Assembly: GCA_965655795.1 (NCBI GenBank)
Contig: CBFHHY010000003.1
Span: 62,001-126,000, forward strand
Origin: TMED14 sp002167805
Lineage (GTDB): Bacteria > Bacteroidota > Bacteroidia > Flavobacteriales > Schleiferiaceae
Direction of reading: 5' to 3'
DNA length: 64,000 bases
Part shown: positions 61,784 to 64,000 of the stretch, one piece after another
Layout of the letters: each line of letters opens with the position of its first letter
How positions within the stretch are numbered: the first letter of the stretch is position 1
Notes under the pieces: model-generated
What the model was told of the DNA's origin: nothing
The model's database searches: none
Seen by the model: only the letters and a program-made list of their open reading frames with translations
Program-made: the position numbers and the translations under genes

Positions 61784-62701
61784 TCAAAAAATAACTTCAA
61801 ACAACGCTCCCATTAACAAGCTAGAGGTTAACAAATATCTCAATCTTTTTGGATAAATGTAATCTTTCAAATTGACTAAATGAGGTCCAAAAAAAACAGC
61901 TAATAAAGAAACATAGCTACTAGAATCATTAATGAAAATGGATAATAAAACAGTATAAGTTATCCCTAGCCAACTTAACATTAAGCCTCTCCTTTTTGCC
62001 TTTTTTGCGCTCATTAAAGCACGAATTGTTTGAACAAACGCAAATATTGCCCAGAAAAAAATAATCAATTCACCTATTGATGGCAGATCAAGAAATATAT
62101 TTTTAAAGGATTTAATCATACTAGAAAAGAGAAAGTCTAATGATCTTAATCCAAAAACAAAGAATAAGCTTACGGGTAGCAGCCAGGCAATAAATATTTG
62201 CAGAATTGATCTTAACCTAAATTTAAATTCAACTGACGGAGCTAATACTGAAGGAATAATAAAAGAAAAAAGATACGGGTTCAATATCCCTAAAAATGCA
62301 GCAAAAAAGCCTAGATTCGATCTTGTTCGCAAACTAATCTTCCTCTCATCAAAAAGCTCAAAAGCAATTGCTAGCCATACAGACGCTCCAACACTTAGAA
62401 GAGCCTCTCTCCAGGTAATAGGCGAATTTGAAAGTGCGACTAATAAACACCACCACGACCAACCTAGGAGATAATTAGACGATAAATAGCGGCTACGATA
62501 AACAAGAATTACATTGATTAACCAAGAAGCTATACCAATTGATAACGGTCCAATCCAAAATTCAAAACTAAAATCAAAAGCACTTTTTTGTCTTAAAAAA
62601 TTAAGTAAAGCAGTGCCAGTTGCGGTGCAAAAAACAAGGAAAACAGCAATTCCGGGGTGAGAGTTTCTAAAAATGTGATTCTTTGGTAGCACGTTATGCA
62701 T
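61784..62701 (-). CDS. polytopic membrane protein, DUF6427-like
   Basis: 305 residues with about eight hydrophobic segments and short loops, among them RTRSNLGFFAAFLGILNPYLFSFII and LLPVSLFFVFGL. It has no catalytic motif. Topology, length and its divergent pairing with a one- to two-helix peptide gene (62730) match the DUF6427/DUF6341 pair of Flavobacteria. The function is unknown. The family call is from layout and memory. Confidence 0.55.
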   Translation of the reverse strand: MHNVLPKNHIFRNSHPGIAVFLVFCTATGTALLNFLRQKSAFDFSFEFWIGPLSIGIASWLINVILVYRSRYLSSNYLLGWSWWCLLVALSNSPITWREALLSVGASVWLAIAFELFDERKISLRTRSNLGFFAAFLGILNPYLFSFIIPSVLAPSVEFKFRLRSILQIFIAWLLPVSLFFVFGLRSLDFLFSSMIKSFKNIFLDLPSIGELIIFFWAIFAFVQTIRALMSAKKAKRRGLMLSWLGITYTVLLSIFINDSSSYVSLLAVFFGPHLVNLKDYIYPKRLRYLLTSSLLMGALFEVIF

Positions 62702-62729
62702 TAAATTTGTTCAAAAATAACAGTACAAT

Positions 62730-62903
62730 ATGCCATTACGATTTTTTTTTGAAAATATACTAGGAGGGCTTTTCGAGCTAACCTTTAAAATTTTACCCAT
62801 TCTGGGAAATAATATGAATTACTTTTTCATGGCCATCATTGCAGGTCTCGGGGTATATTGGTTGCTAGAGATGTTAAAGCATCAGAAAGCGGGAGAAAAG
62901 TAA
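62730..62903 (+). CDS. small membrane protein, DUF6341-like
   Basis: A 57-codon ORF from ATG at 62730, MPLRFFFENILGGLFELTFKIL, then a membrane helix NYFFMAIIAGLGVYWLLEML and a basic tail. Its size, the FFEN start and the YW at the helix end resemble the small DUF6341 family found beside DUF6427 genes. It is divergent from the membrane-protein gene (28 bases apart). Function is unknown. Confidence 0.6.
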   Translation: MPLRFFFENILGGLFELTFKILPILGNNMNYFFMAIIAGLGVYWLLEMLKHQKAGEK

Positions 62904-62992
62904 TTTGAATTTTACGGAGATAAATTCTTCTGTTTGACCTAACAAGTATTTGAGTATATTTAGACCTGATCTAAATTAAAATACTTAAACAC

Positions 62993-64000
62993 ATGAATAT
63001 TAAGAAAATCATACCAATAAGTTTATTGGTTTTTACGTTTACCGCATGTACAGAATTGTCTGAGGATGATGTTCGAGAATTTACAATTAATCATATTGAA
63101 AATCAAGTAGGTTATGAAGATGCCGTTGAAGGATTTGTAAATGGACTTTCTAATGATCTTATAGCTTGGACAAACCCTGTATGGAGAAGCACTCCATATG
63201 AATACAGTACAGAAGGTGTAGATGGAAGCGCATTTTATGAAGATTCCATTAAAGTAAACATTCATGACATTTATATAATGGGCAACCATGCAAATGTCTT
63301 TGGGACCATCCGATTTTACATTGATGGCGTTACTACAACCTATAGAAATTTTTCAGGTATAGTGGGTAAAGAAAATGGAGAACTAAAATGGCAGCGTTGG
63401 ATTGGAGTTGATAACCAAAATTTAGCCCAAGGTTTCCTTTGGCCATCGACCGAAATTGAGGGTGGATTATCGGCATACAATGAAATGCGCAATGCAATGA
63501 TGAATTTAGAATTTGAATTGGCGAAATTCATCTCTGATACACTAGTTGAAAAAGACCCAGAATGGGCTACTGCTCATTTGGGCCAAATGCAATATTATTG
63601 GGCGAAACAAGATGATCTAAAACTCAAAGAGGTTATGGAGTTGGCATTGTCAAAATGTGAAAATGCGAGTAGAGCAGAAGAGCACTTTATAAAATCTTAC
63701 ACTAGAGATCGAGAAGTAGGACAACATGAGCTGGAATTAGCAATGTTACACGCGCCAGACGATCCAATGATTCGAGTATGGTATGCTTGGGGGTTAGAGG
63801 ATAATAAACTTGCAATTGACATTATAAAACGTGCTTGGTGGAGACTCCCTGAACATGGTGGTGTGAATAATATGCTTGGATACAAGTACATGGCAGATGG
63901 AAACATGGAAAAAGCAAAAAAGCACTTTGAAATTTTCACAAGAGCTAATGCCGAAGTTCCAAATGGTTACGATTCTTACGGTGATTATTATATTGAAGCA
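62993..64000 (+). CDS. lipoprotein with NTF2-like and TPR-like regions (3' end off window)
   Basis: From the ATG at 62993, 336 codons stay open to the window edge. The signal peptide has lipobox FTAC (Cys19). Residues about 25-135 look like an NTF2/SnoaL-type cone (AVEGFVNGLSNDLIAWTNPV, GNHANVFGTIRFYIDG, GELKWQRWIG). The rest is built of paired helices in TPR style (PEWATAHLGQMQYYWAKQ, NMLGYKYMADGNMEKAKKHF). It is probably a periplasmic or outer-membrane lipoprotein acting through protein contacts. No enzyme motif is seen. The stop lies beyond the window. Confidence 0.8.
   Translation, partial: MNIKKIIPISLLVFTFTACTELSEDDVREFTINHIENQVGYEDAVEGFVNGLSNDLIAWTNPVWRSTPYEYSTEGVDGSAFYEDSIKVNIHDIYIMGNHANVFGTIRFYIDGVTTTYRNFSGIVGKENGELKWQRWIGVDNQNLAQGFLWPSTEIEGGLSAYNEMRNAMMNLEFELAKFISDTLVEKDPEWATAHLGQMQYYWAKQDDLKLKEVMELALSKCENASRAEEHFIKSYTRDREVGQHELELAMLHAPDDPMIRVWYAWGLEDNKLAIDIIKRAWWRLPEHGGVNNMLGYKYMADGNMEKAKKHFEIFTRANAEVPNGYDSYGDYYIEA

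Noticed and set aside
1..64000. CRISPR array, prophage or insertion sequence
   Set aside because: I saw no regularly spaced repeats, integrase, transposase or phage structural genes. The only direct repeat noticed is the 20-bp duplication at 7131-7170.

Overview
The window is a low-GC (A+T-rich) chromosomal segment of a marine-type Bacteroidota (Flavobacteriia or a close relative). The evidence is lineage-typical proteins (secreted proteins with type IX secretion C-terminal sorting domains, a DUF6952 protein next to thioredoxin and peroxiredoxin, a Lacal_2735-like small protein, CCDC81-HU/SPOR protein, ExbB with a long Ser/Thr-rich N-terminus), promoters of the Bacteroidetes TTG/TAnnTTTG type, little sign of Shine-Dalgarno sequences, several TTG starts, and a retinal-forming Blh domain of the kind that accompanies proteorhodopsin. 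There is no phage, IS element, CRISPR or rRNA. One tRNA gene (Ser-GGA) is present.

Layout. 0-3 kb (minus): 3'-truncated exbB, a small conserved protein plus LOG hydrolase, and a peroxiredoxin-thioredoxin-DUF6952 operon. 2.9-7 kb (plus): RhlE-type helicase, FMN reductase, then a DUF2490-VTC-DUF4956 cassette. 7-7.4 kb: a gene graveyard with a lipoprotein stub broken by a 20-bp tandem duplication and an antisense remnant of an NAD(P)-binding protein. 7.4-12.4 kb: MFS transporter, secreted nuclease/phosphatase, tRNA-Ser, PiT phosphate transporter, and a 43-codon remnant of an ACR3 arsenite pump attached to an ArsC-like gene. 12.4-18.8 kb (minus): ArsC-like, asparaginase, TatD, SucB, SucA. 18.9-28.2 kb: a fused lycopene cyclase/Blh carotene dioxygenase gene facing a polyprenyl synthase-rfbA-RND pump operon, then cyclase-family protein, HemW and an orphan sensor kinase. 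28.3-35.6 kb: metallophosphoesterase, two secreted/envelope proteins, a candidate small RNA, ALDH and an atypical SDR, methyltransferase, aminopeptidase P. 35.7-39.7 kb: sdhCAB plus a lipoprotein. 39.7-50.6 kb: thiL, gdhA, a barrel-like protein, RNase R, M1 peptidase, MBL hydrolase, tadA, aspS. 50.7-64 kb: a 1506-residue BNR-repeat T9SS cargo, purQ, asd, a TonB-plug-type barrel protein, lipoprotein MsrA, HU/SPOR protein, acyl-CoA thioesterase, a DUF6427-like membrane protein with a divergent small membrane protein, and a lipoprotein running off the end.

How the genes fit together. SucAB and SdhCAB supply consecutive TCA steps. The polyprenyl synthase could feed C20 precursor to carotenoid synthesis, and the fused CrtY-Blh enzyme would turn lycopene into beta-carotene and then retinal. 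No rhodopsin, crtB or crtI lies in the window. A phosphorus theme (secreted nuclease, PiT carrier, VTC polyphosphate polymerase) runs from 4.8 to 12.2 kb. The strongest items for follow-up are the CrtY-Blh fusion, including an apparently missing iron-ligand histidine, the candidate sRNA at 31.06-31.18 kb, the decayed arsenic and lipoprotein loci, and -7 promoter boxes placed so close to start codons that leaderless mRNAs are likely.
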